Shown here piece by piece: positions 23,401-31,819 of a DNA stretch of 41,363 bases. The notes beneath the pieces were generated by a model, which made no database searches, was not told the origin of the DNA, and saw only the letters and a program-made list of their open reading frames with translations. This DNA is from Candidatus Nitrosopumilus sp. (GTDB taxonomy: Archaea > Thermoproteota > Nitrososphaeria > Nitrososphaerales > Nitrosopumilaceae): assembly GCA_016125975.1 (NCBI GenBank), contig JAEFCZ010000070.1, positions 1 to 41,363 on the forward strand, read 5' to 3'. Position 1 is the stretch's first letter, and each line of letters begins with the position of its first letter. Both the position numbers and the translations under genes were made by a program.

Positions 23401-24104
23401 TATGCTAAAACCTCCATTTCAGGTGGCATATCTCCTTCAAAGGCCTTACCATCTTTTATTGTAATCACTTTGTCTACATCACCAAAATGTTGACGATCGT
23501 GTGTAACAATTACAAATGTTTGATTAAGTTTTTTTGCCATAGATTTCATTAGTTGAACTATAGTTTCTGATGTAACAGAATCAAGGTTTCCTGTTGGCTC
23601 ATCTGCCAAAACAATTGATGGTTTGTTAATTAATCCTCTTGCAATTGCTGCTCTTTGAGCTTGACCACCTGAAATTTTGTTTGCTCGTTTGTACATTTGA
23701 TCTTCTAATCCAACTGCTTTTAGCAAGTCTTTTGCATCCTTTTCAGCAGTACTATTTGTTCCTCCAATTTGTCTTGGTAGCAACACATTTTCTAAGACTG
23801 TTAGATCAGTAAGCAAATTTGATAATTGGAAGATAAATCCTAGTTTTGTATTTCTAAATGAAGAAATTTTGTCATCATTAAGAGTAGTAGTATCAGTTCC
23901 ATCAATGAATATTTTTCCATTTGTAGGACGGTCAAGCAAACCAATCATGTTAAGTAATGTAGATTTTCCAGAACCAGAACTTCCTACAATTAAGACAATT
24001 TCGCCTTGTTCTACTGAAAGGGTTGCATTATCAAGAGCTTTGACTTTATTCTCGCCTTCTCCATAGACTTTGGTTAAATTATTTATCTCTAATACTTTAG
24101 ACAG
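23400..24104 (-). CDS. ABC transporter ATPase, MacB/LolD type, with apparent CTG start
   Basis: Drives the permease encoded next to it. Full-length translation gives 234 residues, the usual LolD/MacB ATPase size: SKVLEINNLTKVYGEGENKV, Walker A GSSGSGKST (41-49), Q-loop FIFQLSNLL, signature KISGGQAQRAAIARGLI, Walker B IVLADEPTGNLD and the H-loop VIVTHDRQ. The frame has a TGA two codons before CTG (24102-24104) and no ATG, GTG or TTG before Walker A. The first ATG, at 23948, would delete it. CTG at exactly the family start (xSKVLEINNLTKVYG), overlapping the permease stop by 8 bases, is therefore the best start. A sequencing error or another rare start are the alternatives. Confidence 0.9.
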   Translation of the reverse strand: MSKVLEINNLTKVYGEGENKVKALDNATLSVEQGEIVLIVGSSGSGKSTLLNMIGLLDRPTNGKIFIDGTDTTTLNDDKISSFRNTKLGFIFQLSNLLTDLTVLENVLLPRQIGGTNSTAEKDAKDLLKAVGLEDQMYKRANKISGGQAQRAAIARGLINKPSIVLADEPTGNLDSVTSETIVQLMKSMAKKLNQTFVIVTHDRQHFGDVDKVITIKDGKAFEGDMPPEMEVLA

Positions 24105-25284
24105 TTCTCATCGCCTCCACTGGTAATAGTTTAGTTGCCCTATACGACGGATATAGTGATGCAATAATTGCTAAAATAAATGAAGTTAGAGCTGTTTGGA
24201 TTATTTTCTCCCAATTGTAAGTTACTTCAAGAGGTAAACTGTTGTTAAATGACATCTTTGTTACATCAGCATAAAATGTGTAGCCCAGGCCTGCAGCAGT
24301 TCCCACACAGGCACCAATTGCTCCAATAATCATTCCTTGGAAAATAAAGATAACAAGAATATCTTTTCTTTTTGCTCCAATTGAACGCATTACACCAATT
24401 TCACGAGTTTTTCCATTTACTAACATCATCTGAATTGTTACAATTGCAAAAGCCGAAGACATCATTCCAAAATAACCAATCATGCTAATCATAGCAATAC
24501 CAGATCTAAAACCTGCAAGTTGTTCTTCAGCTGATTCTTCTATAGTTTCAGCTTTAAAATCATCATTTGGAAATGAACGCAAGAAAAATTCCTTTACTTC
24601 AAATGCTTTTGCAGGATCATTTAGTTTTACCATAAAAGAACCTGTATCACCTTGTCTGTTCATCATATCACGTAAAGTATCAATATGAATAACTGCGGTA
24701 TACTCAAATCCTTGACTACCAGGTGATTTTGCAATTCCTGAAACAGTAAATCTTCTAATTTGATCTTCTCCCCATCTATCAACTACTAGAACTTTTACAC
24801 TATCACCAACTTGAGCTCCTCCAAGATCTTCTGCAACATTAGAACCTAATACAATAGAGTTTCTTGAAAAAACATAACTTCCATCTACAACAGTTTCATG
24901 AACAGTCGATGCCCTAATATCTCTAAATGGATCAACACCAACTATAGGGACTCGTGTTTCTTCAATTAATTTTCCATTTTTTGTCATATTCATTTCGGCA
25001 GTTGATGAAAGCCGCGGTGTTGCCGCCTCAACATATGGAATTCTTTCAAACCAACTTACAACTGATAAATCTGATTTGTCGATATAGTCTGCTTCATCAG
25101 TTACAAGAATGTCACCATTTCTGTAATCACTAATGTCTCTAACAATTGCATCAAACAATCCTTGGAAAATTACAAAATTTACATGAATTACCAAAATTCC
25201 AATAGTAACAGCTAGTACTGCTCCAATCAAACTTCCTTTTTTGTTGAATAGCATTCTTTTTGCTAATCTTAATCGGTATTCCAC
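24097..25284 (-). CDS. ABC transporter permease, MacB/FtsX family
   Basis: 395 residues in the MacB/LolC layout: one N-terminal helix (GSLIGAVLAVTIGILVIHVN, about 18-38), a large extracellular domain (about 45-250, with PYVEAATPRLSSTAEM, IVGVDPFRDIRAST and DGSYVFSRNSIVLGSNVAED) and three C-terminal helices (MISMIGYFGMMSSAFAIVTI, ILVIFIFQGMIIGAIGACVG, TALTSFILAIIASLYPSYRA). The motif KTREIGVMRSIGAKRKDIL is the typical FtsX coupling loop. The start is GTG. It is the first gene of permease-ATPase-exoprotein, and a divergent tandem Lrp regulator faces it across a promoter with two dyads. It is likely a mechanotransmission-type exporter or a lipid/protein releaser at the cell surface. Confidence 0.93.
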   Translation of the reverse strand: MEYRLRLAKRMLFNKKGSLIGAVLAVTIGILVIHVNFVIFQGLFDAIVRDISDYRNGDILVTDEADYIDKSDLSVVSWFERIPYVEAATPRLSSTAEMNMTKNGKLIEETRVPIVGVDPFRDIRASTVHETVVDGSYVFSRNSIVLGSNVAEDLGGAQVGDSVKVLVVDRWGEDQIRRFTVSGIAKSPGSQGFEYTAVIHIDTLRDMMNRQGDTGSFMVKLNDPAKAFEVKEFFLRSFPNDDFKAETIEESAEEQLAGFRSGIAMISMIGYFGMMSSAFAIVTIQMMLVNGKTREIGVMRSIGAKRKDILVIFIFQGMIIGAIGACVGTAAGLGYTFYADVTKMSFNNSLPLEVTYNWEKIIQTALTSFILAIIASLYPSYRATKLLPVEAMRTV

Positions 25285-25309
25285 GATATCAGTAAAATAG
25301 TCTGATATT
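25285..25309. promoter_or_regulatory. Inverted repeat over the permease promoter
   Basis: GATATCAG (25285-25292) and CTGATATT (25302-25309) form a near-perfect 8-bp inverted repeat with a 9-base spacer. The right arm overlaps the TATA-like TTAAATATC of the permease gene and the left arm abuts its GTG start. A repressor bound here would block the ABC operon; the divergent Lrp-type regulator is the obvious candidate. Confidence 0.5.
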
Positions 25310-25361
25310 TAATGTATATGATGTCTAGTGCTAACAATATAGACAATTTTATATGATATTG

Positions 25362-25397
25362 GTTATCTATGAATTATAGAATAGTATTGGAGATAAC
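25362..25397. promoter_or_regulatory. Inverted repeat flanking the TATA box of the tandem Lrp gene
   Basis: GTTATCT (25362-25368) and AGATAAC (25391-25397) are perfect 7-bp arms on either side of the TATA-like AATTATAGAAT (25371-25381), ending three bases before the ATG at 25401. This fits autoregulation, but the dyad differs from the one over the permease promoter. Confidence 0.4.
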
Positions 25398-25400
25398 AAA

Positions 25401-26303
25401 ATGGACAATTTAGACATGAAAATTCTAAGCAGATTGCTGAATAATTGTAGGGAATCAGATAGACAGATAGGAAAAGAATTAGGAATTTCTGGAGGGGCAG
25501 TACATGTTAGAATAAAAAAAATGCAAGAGAGTGGAGTCATTGAGAAATTTATCATCAAAATCGAACCACCAATTTTGGGTCATGGTGTCTTGTACTTTGT
25601 AGTATCAGGAGAAAATATTCAAGAAATTTTAGAACAAGTTAGTTTAGTAGGTGAACCCTACATCGTGGTTCCATGTGTTGGAGGAGTGACAGTATGTGGT
25701 ATTGCTATTCAAGAAAATTTAGAACAAAAGATAGCGCTTGCAAAAAAATTAATGAAAGATCTTAGAGTGTTGTCAATTTTTGAAGCTGAAAATTCAATAT
25801 TTAATTCTAATTTAACAAAAACAGATTTAGAAATTTTAGAAGAATTAATTAAAGAACCAAGACAAAAGATTGAAAAAATTGCAAAGAATACAAATCTATC
25901 CACTAAAACAATAACAAGATGTATAGAAAAATTACATAATAATGAAGGTTTTCAATTTACTTTAGTTTATGATCCAACAAAAATTGAAGACTTTATTCCA
26001 CATGCAGTATTAACCTGGATTGAAGGAGATTTGAAAGAAACATTAGAAAATCTAAATAATATATTTTCAGAATCTTATTTACAAATTCCTTTTATTGCAA
26101 AAAATCAAATTGTATTATTTTTGTATAGTGATAGTATTTTCAAAATGGATGAATTAACCCAAAAAATTAGATCAAGTAAAAATATAAAATCAGCAGATTT
26201 GTTTATTCCTAAAAAAATCTCATTTTATACAAATTGGGTTAAAAAAGCAATTGCAAAATCTAAAAAATCATCAAAACTACATTTAACATATCAAACAAAT
26301 TAA
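25401..26303 (+). CDS. Lrp/AsnC-type regulator with duplicated HTH-RAM unit
   Basis: 300 residues consisting of two Lrp-like halves. The first has HTH DMKILSRLLNNCRESDRQIG, then ISGGAVHVRIKKMQESGVI (1-50), followed by a RAM-like sensor (GHGVLYFVVSGENIQEILEQ through AKKLMKDLRVLSIFEAE). The second has HTH LTKTDLEILEELIKEPRQKI, then LSTKTITRCIEKLHNNEGF (about 138-185), and another alpha/beta part (HAVLTWIEGDLKETLENLNN) with a lysine-rich end. A single chain may thus mimic an Lrp dimer. It is divergent from the MacB-like operon, with dyads over both promoters, and probably controls that operon and itself. The effector is unknown. Confidence 0.85.
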   Translation: MDNLDMKILSRLLNNCRESDRQIGKELGISGGAVHVRIKKMQESGVIEKFIIKIEPPILGHGVLYFVVSGENIQEILEQVSLVGEPYIVVPCVGGVTVCGIAIQENLEQKIALAKKLMKDLRVLSIFEAENSIFNSNLTKTDLEILEELIKEPRQKIEKIAKNTNLSTKTITRCIEKLHNNEGFQFTLVYDPTKIEDFIPHAVLTWIEGDLKETLENLNNIFSESYLQIPFIAKNQIVLFLYSDSIFKMDELTQKIRSSKNIKSADLFIPKKISFYTNWVKKAIAKSKKSSKLHLTYQTN

Positions 26304-26327
26304 ATAATAATAATTTCATAGAATTAT

Positions 26328-26843
26328 ATGAAGAAAAAGAAAATCTATGAAGGTAAAATTTTAGGTCTTAGTGTTTATGATGGAAAAATAGAAGGAAGAA
26401 AAGTAAAACGGGAAGTTATAGAACATAGAGGTGCTGCTGCTATGTTAGCCTTTGATGAAGACAAAAAAGTAATTCTTGTTAAACAACATAGATTTCCACA
26501 CGGATATGTTCTAGAGATTCCTGCAGGAACATTAGAAAAAAGAGAACAGCCCATCAAATGTGCATTTAGAGAATTAGAAGAAGAAACAGGATACAGAGCA
26601 AAGAAAATGACTCCTCTAATCACATATTACCCGTCAATTGGCTATAATTCAGAGATAATTCACTGCTTTGTAGCCTCAGGATTAAAGAAAATTGTAGATT
26701 TGAAGCTTGATGAGGATGAGATTTTATCAGTAGAAAAAGTCGACATGAAAAAACTACTCAATATGATAAAGTCTGGAAAAATTCAAGATTCTAAGACCAT
26801 ATGTGCAGTTTTGACATATGCTGCAAAAAAGAAGCTATACTAA
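26328..26843 (+). CDS. Nudix hydrolase, ADP-ribose pyrophosphatase-like
   Basis: Cleaves nucleoside diphosphates linked to another group, most likely ADP-ribose, giving AMP and ribose phosphate. The Nudix box runs from 67 to 89: [12 protein letters not shown], then [11 protein letters not shown], matching G-x5-E-x7-R-E-x2-E-E-x-G exactly. Upstream, [14 protein letters not shown] and [16 protein letters not shown] are typical of the ADPRase branch, as is the downstream [20 protein letters not shown]. Length (171) is normal. It follows the tandem Lrp gene by 25 bases on the same strand and converges with the PhoU-type gene. Confidence 0.93.
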   Translation: MKKKKIYEGKILGLSVYDGKIEGRKVKREVIEHRGAAAMLAFDEDKKVILVKQHRFPHGYVLEIPAGTLEKREQPIKCAFRELEEETGYRAKKMTPLITYYPSIGYNSEIIHCFVASGLKKIVDLKLDEDEILSVEKVDMKKLLNMIKSGKIQDSKTICAVLTYAAKKKLY

Positions 26844-26847
26844 ATTA

Positions 26848-27825
26848 TTAATTATAGATTGGTTGTACAAGATCTGCTACATCAGCCCAAGATTGAGTTA
26901 TTCTTTCAAACATAAACACCATATCAAGAAAATCAATTGGAATATCTTTTTTATTTCCTAATGTGATTCGGAGTTTACCAAGTTTTTCTTCAAAATTTTT
27001 GTGTAATGATATTGCTTCAATTGCTAAAAGTCTATCAGGTTGTGTAAAAGCATCAATTGATTTTTCTGCTAATTTACCAAAATCCTTTACAATATCATAG
27101 ATTTTTTTGGATTGTTCTTTTGATAGTGAAGAATTGTAAATAAAATTAGCAAGTTCTACAATAGAGTCACCAGCATTTTCGAGAAGATTTGCTGCAACTC
27201 TATAATCAAGAACGTCAATGTTTTCTAAGTTAAAGGCATTTGCTAATCTCTTATCAACAAGTGTACTACGAATTAATCTAACAAGTAAGAAATATTGTCT
27301 ATTTACTTCTGCATCACGTTTTGATAATGTTTGCAAATTTGATTTGTCATCAGAGATCAACCCATTTGATGCATCATTATACATTCCAAGTGCAATTGAA
27401 CTCATACGTTTGAGAATTTTTTCAGGATTAAGTGTTGTAGCATCTAATAGAAATTGCATGTTAATGTGTGATGCATCTTCTTCAATAATTTCCATTCCAA
27501 CAAGTCTTCTCATAGAATTACGAATTTTTTCTCTATCTTCTCCTGGAATTATAGAGTCAGATGTAATTTCAATAATATCATACCCCAAAAGATAAGCACC
27601 TGTAATGTCAGCTACAATATTTTCTTCTTTTGGTAATGGATAAGAGATTACAAGTTCTTTTGTTGGACGTGTTTCCCTATTTGCAGAAATTGAGATGCTA
27701 TCCTGACCAGTTTCAATTTCAACTTGACTACTTTTGTCTAGCTTGTTTGCGTCAACCCATTCTTTTGGTAGTGAAACTAGAATACTACTTCCAATTCTTT
27801 GTAGGCGTCTAACAAATTTAGTCAA
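26848..27825 (-). CDS. AbrB-PhoU protein, archaeal phosphate-uptake regulator type
   Basis: 325 residues in two parts. The N-terminus (about 1-50) is a SpoVT/AbrB-like swapped-hairpin DNA-binding domain: KFVRRLQRIGSSILVSLPKE then DKSSQVEIETGQDSISI. The rest is helical and PhoU-like (ILKRMSSIALGMYNDASNGL, DAEVNRQYFLLVRLIRSTLV, YRVAANLLENAGDSIVELAN, ISLHKNFEEKLGKLRI). Archaea commonly fuse these domains in regulators of phosphate uptake. No pst transporter genes are in the window, so the target is inferred from the family. The start appears to be TTG at 27825, with A/T-rich TATA-like sequence about 27 bases upstream in the region shared with the divergent pantoate kinase gene. Confidence 0.9.
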   Translation of the reverse strand: MTKFVRRLQRIGSSILVSLPKEWVDANKLDKSSQVEIETGQDSISISANRETRPTKELVISYPLPKEENIVADITGAYLLGYDIIEITSDSIIPGEDREKIRNSMRRLVGMEIIEEDASHINMQFLLDATTLNPEKILKRMSSIALGMYNDASNGLISDDKSNLQTLSKRDAEVNRQYFLLVRLIRSTLVDKRLANAFNLENIDVLDYRVAANLLENAGDSIVELANFIYNSSLSKEQSKKIYDIVKDFGKLAEKSIDAFTQPDRLLAIEAISLHKNFEEKLGKLRITLGNKKDIPIDFLDMVFMFERITQSWADVADLVQPIYN

Positions 27826-27890
27826 TTTATACTAATTTAATTAATTTAACCCATATTCTTATATTTTATGTAAAATTTAAACTCAGATCA

Positions 27891-28802
27891 ATGGAGGGAA
27901 TAGCATTTTGTCCGGCACACATCACAGGTTTCTTCAAGGCACACTTGGAGAATAATCAAGATAATTTAGAGAGTTTAGGCTCAATGGGAGCAGGTTTCTC
28001 AATCAAACAGGGAGTAACAACTAGAGTTAAGATTGATACAAAAAACAATCATGATTCAAACTTTAGAATTATAACAAAAGGATATCAATCAGATAAAACA
28101 GATGTTTCAGAATTTGTACTAAATGAATTTCTGAAAATTGGAGATTTTGAAGACAAATTCTTTGATATGGAACATGAAATTTCAATTCCAGTTGGATATG
28201 GTTTAGGTTCTAGTAGTGCAGTAGCATTATCATTATCATTTGCATTAGATCAAGCACTTGATACAAAATTAGACAGAAACATAATTGGAAAAATTGCACA
28301 TAATGCAGAAGTAAATTGTAAAACGGGATTAGGTGATGTGTTAGCTTCATTTCATGGCGGATTTGAGATTCGTGTTAAAGCTGGAGCCCCAGGAATTGGA
28401 ACAGTAGAAAAAATTTCTACAGATAGAATTTCAGTCATTATGATTTGTTTCTTACCAATTTCAACTAACAAATTCATTAAAGAACGATTATCACAAATTA
28501 ATGGTCTTGGTGGTAAGATGGTTAACAGACTATTAGAATCAAAAGATTATGAACACTTTCAAGATATGTCATTAGAATTTGCAAAATATGTAGATGTCAT
28601 GACACCACGAATGCAAAAACTAGTAGATGAATTAACTCAAAACAACATCAAATGTGGAATTGCACTTTTTGGAGAAACAGTTTTTTCAATGATTCCAAAA
28701 GAATATGAAAATAAAGTTTTAGAAATTTTACAAAAGTATTCTGATGGTATGATAATAAATTCAGAATTAGATGATATTGGAGCAAGAGTTCTTAATAATT
28801 AA
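27891..28802 (+). CDS. Pantoate kinase (archaeal CoA pathway, GHMP family)
   Basis: Phosphorylates pantoate to 4-phosphopantoate, the archaeal replacement for pantothenate kinase chemistry. The 303-residue protein has the GHMP kinase ATP motif ISIPVGYGLGSSSAVALSLS (98-117), the N-terminal AFCPAHITGFFKAHLE and the family-specific NAEVNCKTGLGDVLASFHGG, with a C-terminal KCGIALFGETVFSMIP. Specific assignment to pantoate kinase is supported by the next gene, phosphopantothenate synthetase, which uses its product, followed by panB and coaBC. It is first in the run, with a TATA-like ATATTTTATG (27861-27870). Confidence 0.92.
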   Translation: MEGIAFCPAHITGFFKAHLENNQDNLESLGSMGAGFSIKQGVTTRVKIDTKNNHDSNFRIITKGYQSDKTDVSEFVLNEFLKIGDFEDKFFDMEHEISIPVGYGLGSSSAVALSLSFALDQALDTKLDRNIIGKIAHNAEVNCKTGLGDVLASFHGGFEIRVKAGAPGIGTVEKISTDRISVIMICFLPISTNKFIKERLSQINGLGGKMVNRLLESKDYEHFQDMSLEFAKYVDVMTPRMQKLVDELTQNNIKCGIALFGETVFSMIPKEYENKVLEILQKYSDGMIINSELDDIGARVLNN

Positions 28803-28812
28803 TTGAAGTTTC

Positions 28813-29577
28813 ATGTCATTAATTCCAAAATCACATCCAAGAGCAAAGTCACTTTTAATTCGTGAAAAGTTAGTTATTGGTTTTGATAAAGGACTAGTTG
28901 CAAAAGAAGGACTCTTGGCTCAAGGCAGAGGAGAAGCATTTGATTATTTACTTGGAGAAAAGACTGGCAAGGCTGCAAAACAGGCCATAAAAGCAGCAGC
29001 TGCACAATTACTACAGGCTCAAAGACCAGTTATCTCAGTTAATGGGAATATTGTAGCATTGTGTCCAAAGGAGATTATCAGATTATCAAAGCAGATCAAG
29101 GCAAAACTTGAGGTAAATCTATTCTATACAAATGAAAAGAGAAAACAAGCAATCATCAAGACTTTGAAAAAAAATGGCGCAAAAGAAATCTTAGGTACAA
29201 ATTCAGCAAATTCCACAAAATTACCAGGAATTGATTCAGCTAGAAGAATAGTAGACAAGAATGGAATTTTTGCAGCTGATGTCGTAGTTGTCCCTCTAGA
29301 AGATGGAGATAGAACAATGGCACTAAGAAATGCAGGTAAAACAGTAATTACATTTGATCTAAATCCACTTTCACGAACTTCACAGACTGCTAATATCACA
29401 ATTGTAGATAATGTAACAAGAGCAATAGAATTACTAATTTCTGAATCCAAAAAACTAGCAAAAAGAAATGAAAAGAGTCTTCAAAAAATAATTTCAGATT
29501 TTGATAACAAGAAAAATCTAACAGAAAATGTGATTCAAATAAAAAATAATCTCACAAGGAGGGCAAGAGTTGCATAA
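28813..29577 (+). CDS. 4-phosphopantoate-beta-alanine ligase (phosphopantothenate synthetase)
   Basis: Joins 4-phosphopantoate and beta-alanine using ATP to give 4'-phosphopantothenate, the archaeal counterpart of bacterial PanC. The 254 residues match the archaeal family: SLIPKSHPRAKSLLIREKLV, KGLVAKEGLLAQGRGEAFDY, VNGNIVALCPKEI, DVVVVPLEDGDRTMALRNAG and the closing TFDLNPLSRTSQTANITIVD. It lies 10 bases after pantoate kinase and its last bases overlap the panB start, with the GGAGG for panB inside its coding end. Confidence 0.95.
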   Translation: MSLIPKSHPRAKSLLIREKLVIGFDKGLVAKEGLLAQGRGEAFDYLLGEKTGKAAKQAIKAAAAQLLQAQRPVISVNGNIVALCPKEIIRLSKQIKAKLEVNLFYTNEKRKQAIIKTLKKNGAKEILGTNSANSTKLPGIDSARRIVDKNGIFAADVVVVPLEDGDRTMALRNAGKTVITFDLNPLSRTSQTANITIVDNVTRAIELLISESKKLAKRNEKSLQKIISDFDNKKNLTENVIQIKNNLTRRARVA

Positions 29578-30409
29578 ATCAGTACAAGACATTGTAAATA
29601 TGAAAAAAGAGAAAAAGAAAATCTCAGTAATTACAGGTTATGACTATACACTAGCATCATTATGTGACAAAGCTGGAATTGATGTAATGTTAGTTGGAGA
29701 CAGTGCAGGAATGGTGATGCTTGGCTATGAGAATACAATTCCTGTAACAATGGATCAAATGTGTATGTTTACTGAAGCAGTAAGTAGAGCACGAAATAAT
29801 GCATTACTAGTAGCTGATTTACCATTCATGTCATATCAAGCAAGCATAGAAGATGCAATTAACAACTCTGGCAGATTAATCAAAGCAGGAGCTGATGCAG
29901 TTAAACTAGAAGGTGGCTCAATCATGGCTGAAACAATTAGTGCAATTGTTGATGTTGGAATTCCTGTAATGGGACATATTGGATTACAACCTCAAACTAC
30001 AATGCTTTCACAAGGTTACAAAGTTCAAGGAAGAACAAAAGATTCGGCAATGAAACTAATTCAAGATGCAAAAGAACTTGAAGAAGCTGGAGTGTTCAGT
30101 ATTGCATTAGAAATGGTAAGTAATGAGGTTGCACAAATAATTTCAGAAACTGTTAGTGTTCCTACAATTGGAATTGGTTCAGGAGTAAATTGTGATGGAC
30201 AGGTCCTAGTGGTTCAAGATTTACTAGGAATGTATGACAAGATAAAGCCAAAATTTGCAAAAAGGTACATGAATCTTTCAGATGACATTGTAAAATCACT
30301 TGAAGATTACAAAAGTGATGTAGAATCAAGTACATTTCCTGCTGAAGAAAATTGGTTTTCAATGGATCCTGAAGAATTAAAAAAATTACGTGAGCAAATT
30401 GGTAGCTAA
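29570..30409 (+). CDS. panB: Ketopantoate hydroxymethyltransferase
   Basis: Transfers a hydroxymethyl group from methylene-tetrahydrofolate (or -methanopterin type cofactor) to 2-oxoisovalerate to make ketopantoate, the first committed CoA step. The 279-residue TIM barrel shows VITGYDYTLASLCDKAGIDV, MLVGDSAGMVMLGYENTIPV (metal and substrate site), GADAVKLEGG, VMGHIGLQPQTTM and TIGIGSGVNCDGQVLVVQDL. The start is TTG at 29570, chosen because GGAGG (29558-29562) stands 7 bases before it; it overlaps the preceding gene by 8 bases. It follows PPS and precedes coaBC, so the operon order is not the reaction order. Confidence 0.95.
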   Translation: MHKSVQDIVNMKKEKKKISVITGYDYTLASLCDKAGIDVMLVGDSAGMVMLGYENTIPVTMDQMCMFTEAVSRARNNALLVADLPFMSYQASIEDAINNSGRLIKAGADAVKLEGGSIMAETISAIVDVGIPVMGHIGLQPQTTMLSQGYKVQGRTKDSAMKLIQDAKELEEAGVFSIALEMVSNEVAQIISETVSVPTIGIGSGVNCDGQVLVVQDLLGMYDKIKPKFAKRYMNLSDDIVKSLEDYKSDVESSTFPAEENWFSMDPEELKKLREQIGS

Positions 30410-31643
30410 AAAGAAAGTAAATGATCATCCATCATTAGATATTGTTTCTTCACACGGTGTAGAATTAACAGGAAAGAAGATTGTGTTATGTGTAGCAGGT
30501 AGTGTTGCTGCATACAAAGCAATAGAATTAGCAAGATTACTCATGAGACATGGCGCAGATATAACATGTGTAGCAAGTGGTGCAGTAACAAAGCTAATTC
30601 AGCCTGATTATTTTAAATGGGCTACTGGAAATGACGTAATTACAAAACTTACAGGTAAACTTGAGCACATAAAATTAGCTGACTATAACCAATCAGATTT
30701 AGTTATTGTATATCCTGCAACTGCAAATACACTGGGAAAACTTGCAAACGGTATTGATGATACTCCAATTTCAACAGTATTAACTGTAGGATTTGGCTCT
30801 AAAATTCCAATTTTGATGTGTTTAGCAATGCATGAATCAATGTATGATAATTCAGCTGTAAAAAAGAACATTGAATTTCTAAAAAACAAGATACAATTTC
30901 TTTCTCCACAAATGATTGAAGGAAAAGCAAAAGCGCCAGAGCCTGAAGATGTTTTAGAATTTGTATTAAAGAAATTTGGTTTCTCATCTGTACTGCAAAA
31001 TAAAAAAATCCTAATGACTGCAGGACCAACAATAGAATACATTGATCCGGTCAGAGTAATAACAAATCTTAGTTCAGGAAAAACAGGAGTGTTGTTAGCT
31101 TCAGAATTAATTTCAGCTGGAGCCAAAGTTACTTTGATTTATGGTCCAGGAAATGAAAAACCTCCAAGAGGTGCTAAAATAATCAATGTTGCAACAAACA
31201 AAGAGATGTTTGATGCAACAAAAAAAGAATTAAAGAAAAAATATGATATTGTAATTATGGCAGCTGCTGCCTCAGACTATACTCCTGAGAATACATCAAA
31301 ATCCAAGATAAAGAGTAACAAAAAATCACTCACAATTAGGCTCAAAAAAGCGCCAAAAATCATTAATCAAGTAAAAAAATCCCAAAAAAATACCATACTA
31401 GTTGGATTCAAGGCTGAAACTAATCTATCAAAATCTACTCTAATCAAATCAGCAAAAACAAAACTAAAAGAATCTAATGCAGATTTAATCATTGCAAATG
31501 ATATTGGTACAAAATATCAAAAAAATCCAGACAGCAATCAAATCATAATTGTTGATAATCAAAAAACAACATCATCAGGATGGAAGAAAAAGGAAAAGAT
31601 TGTGAAAATAATTAGAAAAGAAATTGAAAAGAAAATAAAATGA
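30390..31643 (+). CDS. coaBC: Bifunctional phosphopantothenoylcysteine synthetase/decarboxylase
   Basis: Adds cysteine to phosphopantothenate (CoaB) and decarboxylates it (CoaC), giving 4'-phosphopantetheine. The N-terminal flavoprotein CoaC (about 25-190) has KKIVLCVAGSVAAYKAIELA, IVYPATANTLGKLANGIDDT and CLAMHESMYDN. The bacterial LACG cysteine motif is not visible, its place reading MIEGKAKAPEPEDV. The C-terminal CoaB (about 205-417) starts KILMTAGPTIEYIDPVRVIT and NLSSGKTGVLLASEL and contains VGFKAET and LIIANDIG. The start is GTG at 30390, overlapping panB by 20 bases. The C-terminus is very lysine-rich. Confidence 0.95.
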   Translation: MSKLVAKKKVNDHPSLDIVSSHGVELTGKKIVLCVAGSVAAYKAIELARLLMRHGADITCVASGAVTKLIQPDYFKWATGNDVITKLTGKLEHIKLADYNQSDLVIVYPATANTLGKLANGIDDTPISTVLTVGFGSKIPILMCLAMHESMYDNSAVKKNIEFLKNKIQFLSPQMIEGKAKAPEPEDVLEFVLKKFGFSSVLQNKKILMTAGPTIEYIDPVRVITNLSSGKTGVLLASELISAGAKVTLIYGPGNEKPPRGAKIINVATNKEMFDATKKELKKKYDIVIMAAAASDYTPENTSKSKIKSNKKSLTIRLKKAPKIINQVKKSQKNTILVGFKAETNLSKSTLIKSAKTKLKESNADLIIANDIGTKYQKNPDSNQIIIVDNQKTTSSGWKKKEKIVKIIRKEIEKKIK

Positions 31644-31819
31644 AAAATTCTGAACTAAGAAAACTAGTATCACAATACAAAGAAATTACAAATAAACAAC
31701 AAAAGAAACATGCAGATAACTTCAAACTAGCTGAAAAACTAAAAGAAATAGAACATAGATATTTTCATGAGACAGGAAGAACATTAAAATCAGATCTAAA
31801 AGGGTTTAAAGAAAATTGA
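31640..31819 (+). CDS. 59-residue charged helical protein in the CoA operon
   Basis: A frame of 59 codons starts at ATG 31640, overlapping the coaBC stop (ATGA), and ends TGA 31817-31819, which overlaps the TTG start of the methyltransferase. It reads MKNSELRKLVSQYKEITNKQ and continues HADNFKLAEKLKEIEHRYFH, ending LKGFKEN. It is highly charged and probably forms a single long helix or coiled coil. No family is recognised. Overlaps at both ends make translational coupling, and so a real gene, very likely. Confidence 0.75.
   Translation: MKNSELRKLVSQYKEITNKQQKKHADNFKLAEKLKEIEHRYFHETGRTLKSDLKGFKEN

Noticed and set aside
23400-23948. A 182-residue ABC ATPase starting at the ATG at 23948
   Set aside because: It would lack Walker A and the N-terminal strands, all of which are present in the same frame upstream; the longer CTG-start form is preferred.
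27891-28802. GHMP kinase as mevalonate or homoserine kinase
   Set aside because: The adjacent phosphopantothenate synthetase, panB and coaBC point to pantoate kinase.
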